From positions 1 to 18,993 of the forward strand of contig JBMFKS010000059.1 in the NCBI GenBank assembly GCA_049972045.1: 18,993 nucleotides of DNA, given 5' to 3'. The translations under genes were made by a program, and so were the position numbers. The DNA is from SpSt-77 sp049972045 (GTDB lineage Bacteria > Chloroflexota > Anaerolineae > B4-G1 > DUEL01). Below are positions 1-6,143 of the stretch, in pieces; positions within the stretch are counted from its first letter, which is position 1, and the number at the start of each line of letters is the position of its first letter. Below the pieces are notes generated by a model. The model had not been told where the DNA came from, made no database searches, and saw only the letters and a list, made by a program, of their open reading frames with translations.

Positions 1-11
1 AAGTAACGGTG

Positions 12-45
12 GAGATTGCTTCGTCGCTCCGCTCCTCGCAATGAC
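12..45. repeat. Dispersed REP-like palindromic repeat
   Basis: The unit starts with GAGATTGC and ends with GCAATGAC, so ATTGC (15-19) and GCAAT (38-42) form the ends of an imperfect palindrome. A related sequence, read on the other strand as GTCACTGCGAG...GCGAAGCAG, is embedded in the larger repeat at 12430-12449. Units of this general form (GTCATTGCGAG...GAAGCAATCTC) are common non-coding dispersed repeats in environmental bacterial genomes; that is recalled rather than searched. The rest of 1-182 shows no convincing gene. Confidence 0.6.
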
Positions 46-182
46 ACTTGGCCTGGAATCTAACAATGTCAAGATAGATATAACGTTGTATCGCATCATC
101 TGTCACTCCCCCGATCAAGAACAAGGGACGAGGTTCAAACGTGGCCTCCTCCTTTGTCTACTCTCTTCCCAATCAGAGCGGG

Positions 183-260
183 TTATTCAGGTAGGATGGT
201 GACACTTCCTACCAGCATCAACACAAGTACTGCAAGCACCACAGGTTGTATCTTACGCAT
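183..260 (-). CDS. Small hydrophobic peptide, 25 residues
   Basis: This short open frame starts at ATG 260 and stops at TAA 183-185. The product opens MRKIQP, continues with a hydrophobic stretch of about 17 residues (VVLAVLVLMLVGSVTI), and ends LPE. It therefore looks like a single membrane-spanning peptide with a basic N-terminus. The start is supported by a strong Shine-Dalgarno (AGGAGGTG, at about 265-272) with normal spacing, and by its own promoter-like sequence at 312-340. It lies 122 nt downstream of the response regulator gene on the same strand. I do not recognise a family. It could be a regulatory or membrane-damaging peptide, a leader peptide, or the remnant of a larger membrane gene. 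Confidence 0.5.
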   Translation of the reverse strand: MRKIQPVVLAVLVLMLVGSVTILPE

Positions 261-286
261 TTCGCACCTCCTGCAATTGAGATACT

Positions 287-303
287 CACCGGTCTTTCCG
301 GTG
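287..303 (-). promoter_or_regulatory. 5'-UTR hairpin ahead of the small peptide gene
   Basis: CACCGG (287-292) and CCGGTG (298-303) form a perfect 6-bp stem with a 5-nt loop. It lies almost at the predicted transcript start (about 305) and ahead of the Shine-Dalgarno of the peptide gene. It could protect the mRNA 5' end or modulate translation. It has no U-tract and so is not a terminator. Confidence 0.4.
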
Positions 304-311
304 GCATCTCT

Positions 312-340
312 AGCATACCACAAATCGGGCCGCCTGTCTA
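312..340 (-). promoter_or_regulatory. Putative sigma-70 promoter with extended -10
   Basis: Read on the minus strand, TAGACA (335-340; 5 of 6 to consensus) is followed by exactly 17 nt and then TATGCT (312-317; 4 of 6). A TGG immediately precedes the -10, giving an extended -10 element. The predicted transcript start is near 305, giving a leader of about 45 nt before the small peptide ATG at 260. Confidence 0.45.
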
Positions 341-350
341 CTGTCAATTC

Positions 351-380
351 TTACAGGTCGGGCCTGTAAATCTTTACAGG
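351..380 (-). terminator. Alternative hairpins after the response regulator
   Basis: Immediately after the response regulator stop, the minus strand carries CCTGTAAA (373-380), TTTACAGG (363-370) and CCTGTAA (351-357). The middle segment can pair with either neighbour, giving two mutually exclusive hairpins. Neither is followed by a long U-tract, so this is at best a weak terminator or processing site. Confidence 0.35.
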
Positions 381-382
381 TC

Positions 383-1003
383 TCACGGGATGATGCCGCG
401 TTCCTTTGCTTTCACTACCGCTTCGGTGCGGGAGGCGGCGCCCAGTTTCTGGAGGATGTTCCCCACGTGAAAGGCCGCCGTGCGCTCGGAGCAGCCCAGG
501 CGGGCGGCGATCTCCTTGTTGCTCATCCCCTCCGTTAGCAGCCGCAGGACCGCCTGTTCCCGCTCCGTCAATTCTGCTGGCCCCTTCCCCTCCAGAACGG
601 CCTGCACCAGGTCCGCCACGCCGGGGCTGAAATACATCCCGCCCCGCGCGGCGGCCCGGATGGCCTCCACAATGGTCTCCGGCGCCTCCTCCTTCAGGAG
701 ATACCCCACCGCTCCGGCCTTCACCATTTCCCGGACGTAGTGTTCGTACTGGTAGGCGCTGAGGGCCAGAACGCACGTCGGCAGGCCCCGCCGTTGAACC
801 TCCCGCGCCACCGCCGGCCCCGAAAGGCCCGGCAACTGGCAGTCCAGTACCGCCACGTCGGGCCGGAGGGCCAGGATTTTCGCCCGGGCCTCCTCCCCGG
901 TCTCCGCCTCGGCCACAACCTCTATATCCGGTTCGCGGTCCAGGAGCACCCGCAGCCCCAGCCGTAAGGTGGGATGGTCATCGGCCAGAAGAACGCGAAT
1001 CAC
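383..1003 (-). CDS. NarL/LuxR-family response regulator
   Basis: A 206-residue cytoplasmic transcription regulator with an N-terminal receiver domain (about 1-120) and a C-terminal LuxR-type helix-turn-helix (about 141-206). The phosphorylation machinery is complete: acidic pair D8/D9, phospho-acceptor D54 (in VAVLDCQLPG), S82 and K104. The output domain shows the usual TEREQAVLRLL and SNKEIAARLG segments. Translation starts at a GTG (1001-1003) only 6 nt after the stop of the upstream glycosidase-like gene, with a purine-rich GAGGCAGG ahead, so the two are probably co-transcribed and coupled. The kinase at 2467-3591 is the likely partner from position. NarL-type regulators usually pair with HisKA_3 kinases, whereas this kinase has a HisKA-type box, so the pairing is unusual. 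Target genes are unknown; the adjacent small peptide gene is one candidate. Confidence 0.93.
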   Translation of the reverse strand: MIRVLLADDHPTLRLGLRVLLDREPDIEVVAEAETGEEARAKILALRPDVAVLDCQLPGLSGPAVAREVQRRGLPTCVLALSAYQYEHYVREMVKAGAVGYLLKEEAPETIVEAIRAAARGGMYFSPGVADLVQAVLEGKGPAELTEREQAVLRLLTEGMSNKEIAARLGCSERTAAFHVGNILQKLGAASRTEAVVKAKERGIIP

Positions 1004-1009
1004 CCTGCC

Positions 1010-2509
1010 TCACCGCCTCAGCAACTCCTCAAACTCCTCCGCCGCGTCTACCAGGCGGCCCCGGCGACGGGTCAGGCTGAAGTTCTCCCACTGAGCGTCT
1101 CCGGGCAGATCGTCCAGGAACCAGCAGAGGGCCTGAATCTGGGGCTCGCGGTTGACCACACTCAGGGCCGAACTGAGCCAGCCCCGGGGATAGTTCTGGG
1201 CAGGGGGTACGCCCACGGTAGGGATGAAGGTGTTGGCGGAGGTGATGTAGACGGGGAGCCCTCGGGTGGACGGGTAGGCGTTGATGATGTCCAGCCACTC
1301 CCGGTAGACCCGGAACCCGGCCTGCGCGCCGTTCCATTCCGCCCGACGGAGGTCGGTCTGGGGCTCCGCGGCGCCGTTCCCACCCAGTTCGGGGGCGTCG
1401 GGCCGGCCCGGGGCCTGGACGGCGAAGCCGTCGGGCGCGGCGAGGGGAACACCGGCCGCCGCTTTGGCCCGGGCCGCCTCGTCTATGTACCGCACCAGGG
1501 TGTTCATGTAGTTGAGCCAGGGGACGTCCACGCGGTACTTGTGGGCCCCATCCTGATCGGTGTTCCAGGGCCGGACCGGACCCACCAGTACCCGGACGTG
1601 GGGGTTTTGGGCCCGGATCACCTCCACCGCGTTGTCGGTGTGGTGGACGGGCTCGCCGTAGCCGTTGAAGACCCGGGCATACCACTCCGGAGTCACCGGG
1701 CGGTCAGGGGCCAGCGCGTTGGTATCCCGGCCGTTGTAACTACTCCCCAGGATGTAGCCGAAGACTCCCCGGAGACGGTCGTCCCGGGCCAGGCGCGCCA
1801 GATAGTCCAGGTACTCCGCCAGGGCCAGGTGGTCGCCGGGGGGTGGGATGGATTGCCCGTAATCGTAGTCCACCCGCACCAGTACCCGCAGCCCCTTCAT
1901 CCGGTGGCCGTAGACGCGCGCGGCCAGGTCGTCCACCCCCCAGCCGGGCTCCCCGGCCTGCCGGACGTAGGTGAGTTCCACGGCCCAGCCACTGCGCCCG
2001 TGCCAATCGCGCGCCGGGTTGGGGAAGACCAGTCCCAGTTTGGTGGGAAGGGGGGCCGGAGCCGGGGTGGGAAGTGCTCCGACCTCCAGTCGCCCCCGTT
2101 CCCGGCAGCCGGTATCGCAGTCGTGGTAAAAGACGATTCCCGAAGGGCCGGTGGGAAGGGCAAACCGAAAGGTCCAGGTCCATTGCTCCCCCAGGCCCGC
2201 TTCCCAGTTCTCCGGATGGACGGAGACGCCGTTCACGGTGAGGAGGACATACGTCCAGGGGACGTGGTCGGTGACGTGGAGGCGGACTTCATCGCCGGGC
2301 CGGGCGAGGGGTGGGTCCAGCCGCATCCGCAGATTCAGCCGGCTGGGGATTAGGGAAGCCTCGCTCCCAGGTACGATGACCACATAACCGGGGGGCGAGA
2401 GCAGAGCACAGGCCAGAAGGGCCAGCAGGACCCCCAGGAGCCATCCCCAGCGGCGGAGAAGGGGCCCTATGGGGGCGCGGGCCCGCTGGGCAGGACGAAC
2501 TGTACGCAT
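1010..2509 (-). CDS. Secreted glycosidase-like protein, probable pseudoenzyme
   Basis: A 499-residue protein with a basic N-terminus and one hydrophobic segment (about 21-40), giving a signal anchor or signal peptide. Next come a probable beta-sandwich domain (about 55-145) with a close cysteine pair (C131, C135), a proline-rich linker (146-156) and a TIM-barrel-like domain (about 157-499). The barrel resembles bacterial GH-A clan hydrolases, with phrases such as PEWYARVFN, VRVLVGPVRPWN and LPVYIT. Where relatives, as I recall them, have GNE-x-N and ITE-T, this one has GSSYN (255-259) and ITSAN (422-426), so both catalytic glutamates seem to be lost. A carbohydrate-binding or sensory role is inferred. 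The start at ATG 2509 overlaps the 3' end of the kinase gene by 43 nt and is preceded by GAGGGAGAG. The stop is 6 nt before the response regulator. Confidence 0.7.
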   Translation of the reverse strand: MRTVRPAQRARAPIGPLLRRWGWLLGVLLALLACALLSPPGYVVIVPGSEASLIPSRLNLRMRLDPPLARPGDEVRLHVTDHVPWTYVLLTVNGVSVHPENWEAGLGEQWTWTFRFALPTGPSGIVFYHDCDTGCRERGRLEVGALPTPAPAPLPTKLGLVFPNPARDWHGRSGWAVELTYVRQAGEPGWGVDDLAARVYGHRMKGLRVLVRVDYDYGQSIPPPGDHLALAEYLDYLARLARDDRLRGVFGYILGSSYNGRDTNALAPDRPVTPEWYARVFNGYGEPVHHTDNAVEVIRAQNPHVRVLVGPVRPWNTDQDGAHKYRVDVPWLNYMNTLVRYIDEAARAKAAAGVPLAAPDGFAVQAPGRPDAPELGGNGAAEPQTDLRRAEWNGAQAGFRVYREWLDIINAYPSTRGLPVYITSANTFIPTVGVPPAQNYPRGWLSSALSVVNREPQIQALCWFLDDLPGDAQWENFSLTRRRGRLVDAAEEFEELLRR

Positions 2510-3591
2510 GTTCCGGTCTCTCCCTCCGTTTGGCTGGAGATCTCCAGACGGCTCCCGTGGCGGCGCAGGATTTCCTCCACCAGTGCCAGGCCCAGACCGC
2601 TCCCTTCCACTTCCTGCTTCGCCGCCCGGTAGAAACGACGAGTTACATAGGGCAAATGTTCCGCGGGGATACCCGGCCCGGTGTCCCGGATGGCGCAGAG
2701 GACGCCGCCATCGGTGGGACGGAGGCGGACGATGGCCCGATCGCCCGGACGGCAGTGTTTGAGGACGTTATCCAGCAGGTTCAGGAAGACCTGCATGAGC
2801 CGGTCCGGGTCTCCCCAGACGGTGGGGAGGGGGGAATCGGCTTCCAGGGAGAAGGGGATGCGTCGCGCCTCCGCCTGGGAGGCCAGAGAGGAGATGGCCC
2901 GCTCCACCAGGTCCGCCAGGTCCAGCGGGCGCCGGTCTATCTCCGGGGTGGTCTCCAGGCGGCCCAGTTCCAGCATCAGGTGGACCATCCGGGCCAATCG
3001 TCGGGTTTCGGCCTGCAGCAGCGCCAGGGACTGCTGTTTGGTCTCTTCCGGAATGTCGGGCAGGCGGAGGATTTCCAGGTGGGTGAGGATGGCAGCGACC
3101 GGGGTGCGCAGTTCGTGAGAGAGACCGGCGAAGAGTTGGGTGCGGGCCTCCTCGGCTTCATACTGGGGGGTGACGTCCAGCAGGAAGAGGTAGTCCCACC
3201 GCTGACCGGACATCAGCCACCAGCGGACAGCCCGTCCGGAGGGAAGGCGCAGGAGCCGGTACCGCCCCTGGGGGGCGCGCCCTTGCCGGACATCGGCCCG
3301 GTCGTCGTCCAGGAGGAAGCCCCACTCCACCGCCGGGACCGGGCCGGAGGGGGCCGGCAGGTCCAACAGGCGGCGGGCGTAGTCGTTGGCGTAGATGTAC
3401 CGTTCGGCGCTCTCCAGGACCACCCAGCCGAAGGGGGCCTGTTCCAGGACGGCCTGAGAGGCGGCGTCGGCGAAGGTCTCCACGAGCCGCCGCCCGGCCC
3501 GGCGGCGGTCCAGCCCGAGAGCCAGAAGGGCAGCCGCGATAACCGTCAGCAGCAGGCCCAAAAGAAGCCAACGCAATTCCAGCACCAGCAT
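2467..3591 (-). CDS. PAS-containing sensor histidine kinase
   Basis: Predicted to be 374 residues starting at ATG 3591. The frame stays open upstream to 3690, but that part translates repeat DNA, so the shorter form beginning MLVLELRW is preferred although its Shine-Dalgarno is weak. One membrane segment lies at about residues 5-25, with almost nothing outside the membrane. A PAS-like domain (about 45-142) follows, then a HisKA dimerisation domain with phospho-acceptor H159 (in GLSHELRTP) and a complete HATPase domain: N-box with N271/N275, G1 DTGPG (303-307) and G2 GSGLGL (330-335). It probably autophosphorylates and signals to the NarL-type regulator two genes downstream. With no extracellular sensor of its own, it may rely on the PAS domain or on the secreted glycosidase-like protein encoded between kinase and regulator; the latter is inference. 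Confidence 0.9.
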   Translation of the reverse strand: MLVLELRWLLLGLLLTVIAAALLALGLDRRRAGRRLVETFADAASQAVLEQAPFGWVVLESAERYIYANDYARRLLDLPAPSGPVPAVEWGFLLDDDRADVRQGRAPQGRYRLLRLPSGRAVRWWLMSGQRWDYLFLLDVTPQYEAEEARTQLFAGLSHELRTPVAAILTHLEILRLPDIPEETKQQSLALLQAETRRLARMVHLMLELGRLETTPEIDRRPLDLADLVERAISSLASQAEARRIPFSLEADSPLPTVWGDPDRLMQVFLNLLDNVLKHCRPGDRAIVRLRPTDGGVLCAIRDTGPGIPAEHLPYVTRRFYRAAKQEVEGSGLGLALVEEILRRHGSRLEISSQTEGETGTCVQFVLPSGPAPP

Positions 3592-3622
3592 ACCCGGCGC
3601 TTTCCGGTGAGAGCCATTCTCG

Positions 3623-3788
3623 CCTGGCGGTAAACCACCAGGGTCAGCACCGCGAAGCCCCATGGGGGCTCGAAAAGCCCCAGGGGCCACGGCCCGTCAC
3701 GCCCTCGGGGCGAGCCTCGGCGCGGCACGGCCGAGGGCGTCGCCCTGAGGGGGCGTCGCTTGATGAGCCCGGATGGTACCGTCCGGGC
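3623..3788. repeat. Multi-hairpin dispersed element, copy 1
   Basis: This GC-rich block between the RCK genes and the kinase consists of nested inverted repeats. A left hairpin pairs CCTGGCGG (3623-3630) with CCACCAGG (3635-3642), with one mismatch. The next is AGCCCC (3656-3661) with GGGGCT (3665-3670). A longer-range stem pairs GCCCTCGG (3701-3708) with CCGAGGGC (3731-3738). A right hairpin pairs GCCCGGATGG (3767-3776) with CCGTCCGGGC (3779-3788). The same order of hairpins and many shared words occur in the same orientation at 12335-12525, so the two are homologous copies of a non-coding element. No transposase is present. Confidence 0.75.
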
Positions 3789-3821
3789 GATGGGCGCCGG
3801 CCGAAACAAGCGCAATGGGTA

Positions 3822-4499
3822 TTACGTACTGTTAGGCGCCCTGGTCAGCAGGGCATGGAGGACCCGCCTGGCCTCCCCGCGCACCAGTGCCAGCACTTCG
3901 TCCCCCGGCTGAAGCACCGTCTCGCCACGCGGGACCAGAATCTCCTCCCCCCGCACCACCGCCATCACCAGGCAGTCCGCCGGGAGAGAGAGGTCGGCGA
4001 TACGCCGACCGTCCGCCTTCGCGCCCCGCTCCAGTTTCTCCGTCACAATCGCCAGTTCCCCCCGCCGCAGCCGGACCAGCGTCATCATATCCCCCAGGGA
4101 CATCTCCTCGGCGATGAGTTTCGCCAGTAGGTCCGACTGGTTCAAAGCCACGTCCACCCCTGCTTCCGGGGTGAAGAGCCAGGCATTGCGGGGGTTGTTG
4201 ACCCGGGCAATGATGCGCGGGACCTGGAAAATGAACCGGCCCATCATCGCCACGGCCAGGTTGACCTCGTCGTCGCCGGTGACGGCGACCAGGACATCGG
4301 AAGAACGGATGCCGGCCTGTTCCAGCGTGCTCATCCGGGTCCCGTCCCCATCCATCACTGTCTCTGTGGGGAGTTCCCGGTACAGCCGGGCCAGCACAGA
4401 GGGGCGGTTCTCTACCACGCAGACCTCATACCCATCGGCCAGCAGAAGAGAAGCCAGATGGGAGCCGACTTTTCCACCGCCAACAATCAGGACGCGCAT
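3822..4499 (-). CDS. TrkA/KtrA-type RCK protein (second of two)
   Basis: A 225-residue cytoplasmic regulator of potassium transport. The N-terminal RCK_N domain is a Rossmann fold starting LIVGGGKVGSHLA (glycine motif about residues 7-12) with an acidic residue, E30, at the end of the second strand, which fits NAD(H) binding. The RCK_C domain (about 140-220) contains LQPGDEVLALV. The chosen start, ATG 4499, lies inside the 3' end of the upstream RCK gene (13-nt overlap), and homology begins exactly there; the open frame extending to 4799 is a shadow of that gene. Such proteins gate TrkH/KtrB-type channels, but no channel gene is in this window. With its neighbour it may form a heteromeric ring or serve a channel encoded elsewhere. 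Confidence 0.9.
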   Translation of the reverse strand: MRVLIVGGGKVGSHLASLLLADGYEVCVVENRPSVLARLYRELPTETVMDGDGTRMSTLEQAGIRSSDVLVAVTGDDEVNLAVAMMGRFIFQVPRIIARVNNPRNAWLFTPEAGVDVALNQSDLLAKLIAEEMSLGDMMTLVRLRRGELAIVTEKLERGAKADGRRIADLSLPADCLVMAVVRGEEILVPRGETVLQPGDEVLALVRGEARRVLHALLTRAPNST

Positions 4500-5158
4500 T
4501 CCATCCCTCCTGCCTGAGTCAGGCGGCTCCGCAAATCCTCCAGAGCATCCGTCGCCACGCTGAGACGGATGATGTCTCCGGTCTCCAGCAGGACATCCGG
4601 GGCCGGAATATGGGCCGTTCCCCCGCGAATCAGCACCGTGGGGATGGCCTTTTCCGGGATGAGCAGAGAAGAAAAGGGCCGGCCTGCCCAGGCCGCCGGG
4701 ACCCGCAGTTCCACGACCGTCACTTCCCCGTTGCCCAGGGTGTCCACCACATTCAGCGCGGGTTGGCAGAGCAGTTGCTCCAGACGGTAGGCCCGCCATT
4801 CCGCCGCCGTCACCACCGGGACGCCGATGGCCTGATAAATGGCGGCCCGTTCCGGCTCAAAGAGACGGGCAACCACGTTGGGGACGTTGAAGTGCTGGCG
4901 AGCGATAAAGGCGACCAGCAGGTTGGCCGTCTCGTCGCTGGTGACCGCCGCCACACCCTGGGCGTGCTCTATCCCTGCCCGCAGAAGGACGTCCCGGTCA
5001 AATCCCAGACCGGTGATGGTACGGCCGCGAAAATCCGGCCCCAGCCGGAGAAACTGGTCCGGATTGGGGTCCACGACCACGACCTGATGGCCTCGTTCGG
5101 CCAGCCTGCGGGCCAGAAAAGAACCCGTCCGTCCACAGCCGACAATGATGATGTGCAT
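4487..5158 (-). CDS. TrkA/KtrA-type RCK protein (first of two)
   Basis: A 223-residue protein with an RCK_N domain opening MHIIIVGCGRTGSFLA (G7, G9 and G12 of the dinucleotide motif) and D30 after the second strand. An RCK_C domain (about 135-215) contains LLETGDIIRLSV. Start ATG 5158 has a good Shine-Dalgarno (GGAGGAG, 5-6 nt upstream) and matches the family N-terminus; the longer frame to 5254 is intergenic sequence. It overlaps the second RCK gene by 13 nt, so the two are translationally coupled. The pair are divergent paralogues rather than a recent duplication. The probable role is ligand-dependent control of a potassium channel or transporter not encoded here. Confidence 0.9.
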   Translation of the reverse strand: MHIIIVGCGRTGSFLARRLAERGHQVVVVDPNPDQFLRLGPDFRGRTITGLGFDRDVLLRAGIEHAQGVAAVTSDETANLLVAFIARQHFNVPNVVARLFEPERAAIYQAIGVPVVTAAEWRAYRLEQLLCQPALNVVDTLGNGEVTVVELRVPAAWAGRPFSSLLIPEKAIPTVLIRGGTAHIPAPDVLLETGDIIRLSVATDALEDLRSRLTQAGGMECAS

Positions 5159-5227
5159 AGACACTCCTCCGAACCGGCCGGAATTGTCGTCCCCCTCCTC
5201 GCCGGTGCCGATGGATGAAGGAGGCGG

Positions 5228-5352
5228 CGGGGCAGCGCTCCGGACGAGCCTCACGCGGCGAGGCTTCTCGGACCGAGGGAGGGGGAATAGGCGTGGGTGA
5301 GGGCCACAGCCTGGGGAGCCTTGCCCCTTAGGGCAAGAGTCGGTATTCCCCC
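5228..5352. repeat. Multi-hairpin dispersed element, divergent copy 3
   Basis: Between EcfT and the RCK genes lies a block of inverted repeats. AGCCTC (5247-5252) pairs with GAGGCT (5260-5265). GGGGGAATA (5281-5289) pairs with TATTCCCCC (5344-5352) and encloses CTTGCCC (5320-5326) pairing with GGGCAAG (5331-5337). It shares the 12-mer CACGCGGCGAGG (5252-5263) with copy 2 (12415-12426), and a preceding GGGGCAGCGCTCCG resembles GGGGCTGCTCCG there. It is therefore a likely but diverged member of the family. It lies 2 nt past the EcfT stop and could end that transcript. Confidence 0.5.
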
Positions 5353-5354
5353 GC

Positions 5355-6143
5355 CTACAATCTGGGCAGGACCTGACCGTATCCTTGCAGCCGCAGGAAG
5401 AGCGCGGCCAGGAAGAGAACCGTCAACACGGCCAGAGCGATGGAGTCCGCCCGGCGCATCTGGGGGTTCAGATACCAGGTCCGGGGCTCTCCGGGGCTGA
5501 AGCCTTTAGATTCCAGCGCCATCGCCAGCATGTTGGTGTGCCGGACGGCGTAGATAAAGAGCGGGACGCCCAGAGGGATGAATTTGCCGGCGCGCTGGAA
5601 GATGTTCCCCGATTCCAGGTCCAGCCCCCGGGAGATCTGGGCCTGGACGATGGTCGCCCCGGCCCCGGCGAAGGTCGGCACCAGGCGGAGGGCGGTGGAG
5701 AAGGCGAAGGCCACGGGATACGGCAACCCCAGTCGGATCAGCCCGTGGGTGAACTCCTCGTTGGTGGTGATGGAAAGAAAGATGAGCCCTGCCCCGACGA
5801 AGGATGCCAGCCGCAGTCCCATCGCGACCGCGTACAGCAGGGACTCCCGGCTGACCTCCAGCCGGCCCCACGACCAGAGCAGGGTCGGCCCTTTGGCGAA
5901 AAAGGGCCACAGCAGACTGCTGAAGACCACCAGCAGGACCAGAATGTAGCGCATCCGCCAGAAGTTGGGCAACGCCTTCGCCGCGGCTCCCAACAGCACC
6001 AGTCCCAGAGCGACCGTCGCCATGTACAGGGGATGGTTGAAAACCATCACGATACCGAAGAGCAGCAGGACTCCGATGATCTTCGTCCGGGGGTCCAGGC
6101 GGTGAAACCAGGTGTTCTCGTCCAGGTAGAGAAAGATGTTCAC
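5355..6143 (-). CDS. ecfT: ECF transporter T component (EcfT)
   Basis: A 262-residue integral membrane scaffold of an energy-coupling-factor transporter. It begins with GTG 6143 (NIFLYLDENTWFHRLDPRTK), which overlaps the ATPase stop in a GTGA junction and has GGAGG about 8 nt upstream. The LDPRTKI opening, several hydrophobic segments (about 25-60, 70-90, 110-135 and 235-255) and the two conserved coupling-helix motifs, seen here as QISRGLDLE and ALESKGF, are typical of EcfT. The family couples the ATPases to a substrate-binding S component. The open frame continues upstream to 6341, but that part shadows the ATPase gene. The gene looks intact even though the S component upstream is damaged. 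Confidence 0.93.
   Translation of the reverse strand: MNIFLYLDENTWFHRLDPRTKIIGVLLLFGIVMVFNHPLYMATVALGLVLLGAAAKALPNFWRMRYILVLLVVFSSLLWPFFAKGPTLLWSWGRLEVSRESLLYAVAMGLRLASFVGAGLIFLSITTNEEFTHGLIRLGLPYPVAFAFSTALRLVPTFAGAGATIVQAQISRGLDLESGNIFQRAGKFIPLGVPLFIYAVRHTNMLAMALESKGFSPGEPRTWYLNPQMRRADSIALAVLTVLFLAALFLRLQGYGQVLPRL

Noticed and set aside
974..2353. Long plus-strand open frame of 459 codons
   Set aside because: It is antisense to the glycosidase-like gene, rich in G, P, V and H, has no domain, and results from the GC-rich codons of the real gene.
3592..3690. N-terminal extension of the histidine kinase
   Set aside because: It translates the hairpin repeat at 3623-3788. The membrane segment and plausible start begin at 3591.
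4500..4799. Long upstream extension of the second RCK protein
   Set aside because: It shadows the first RCK gene; homology begins exactly at ATG 4499.
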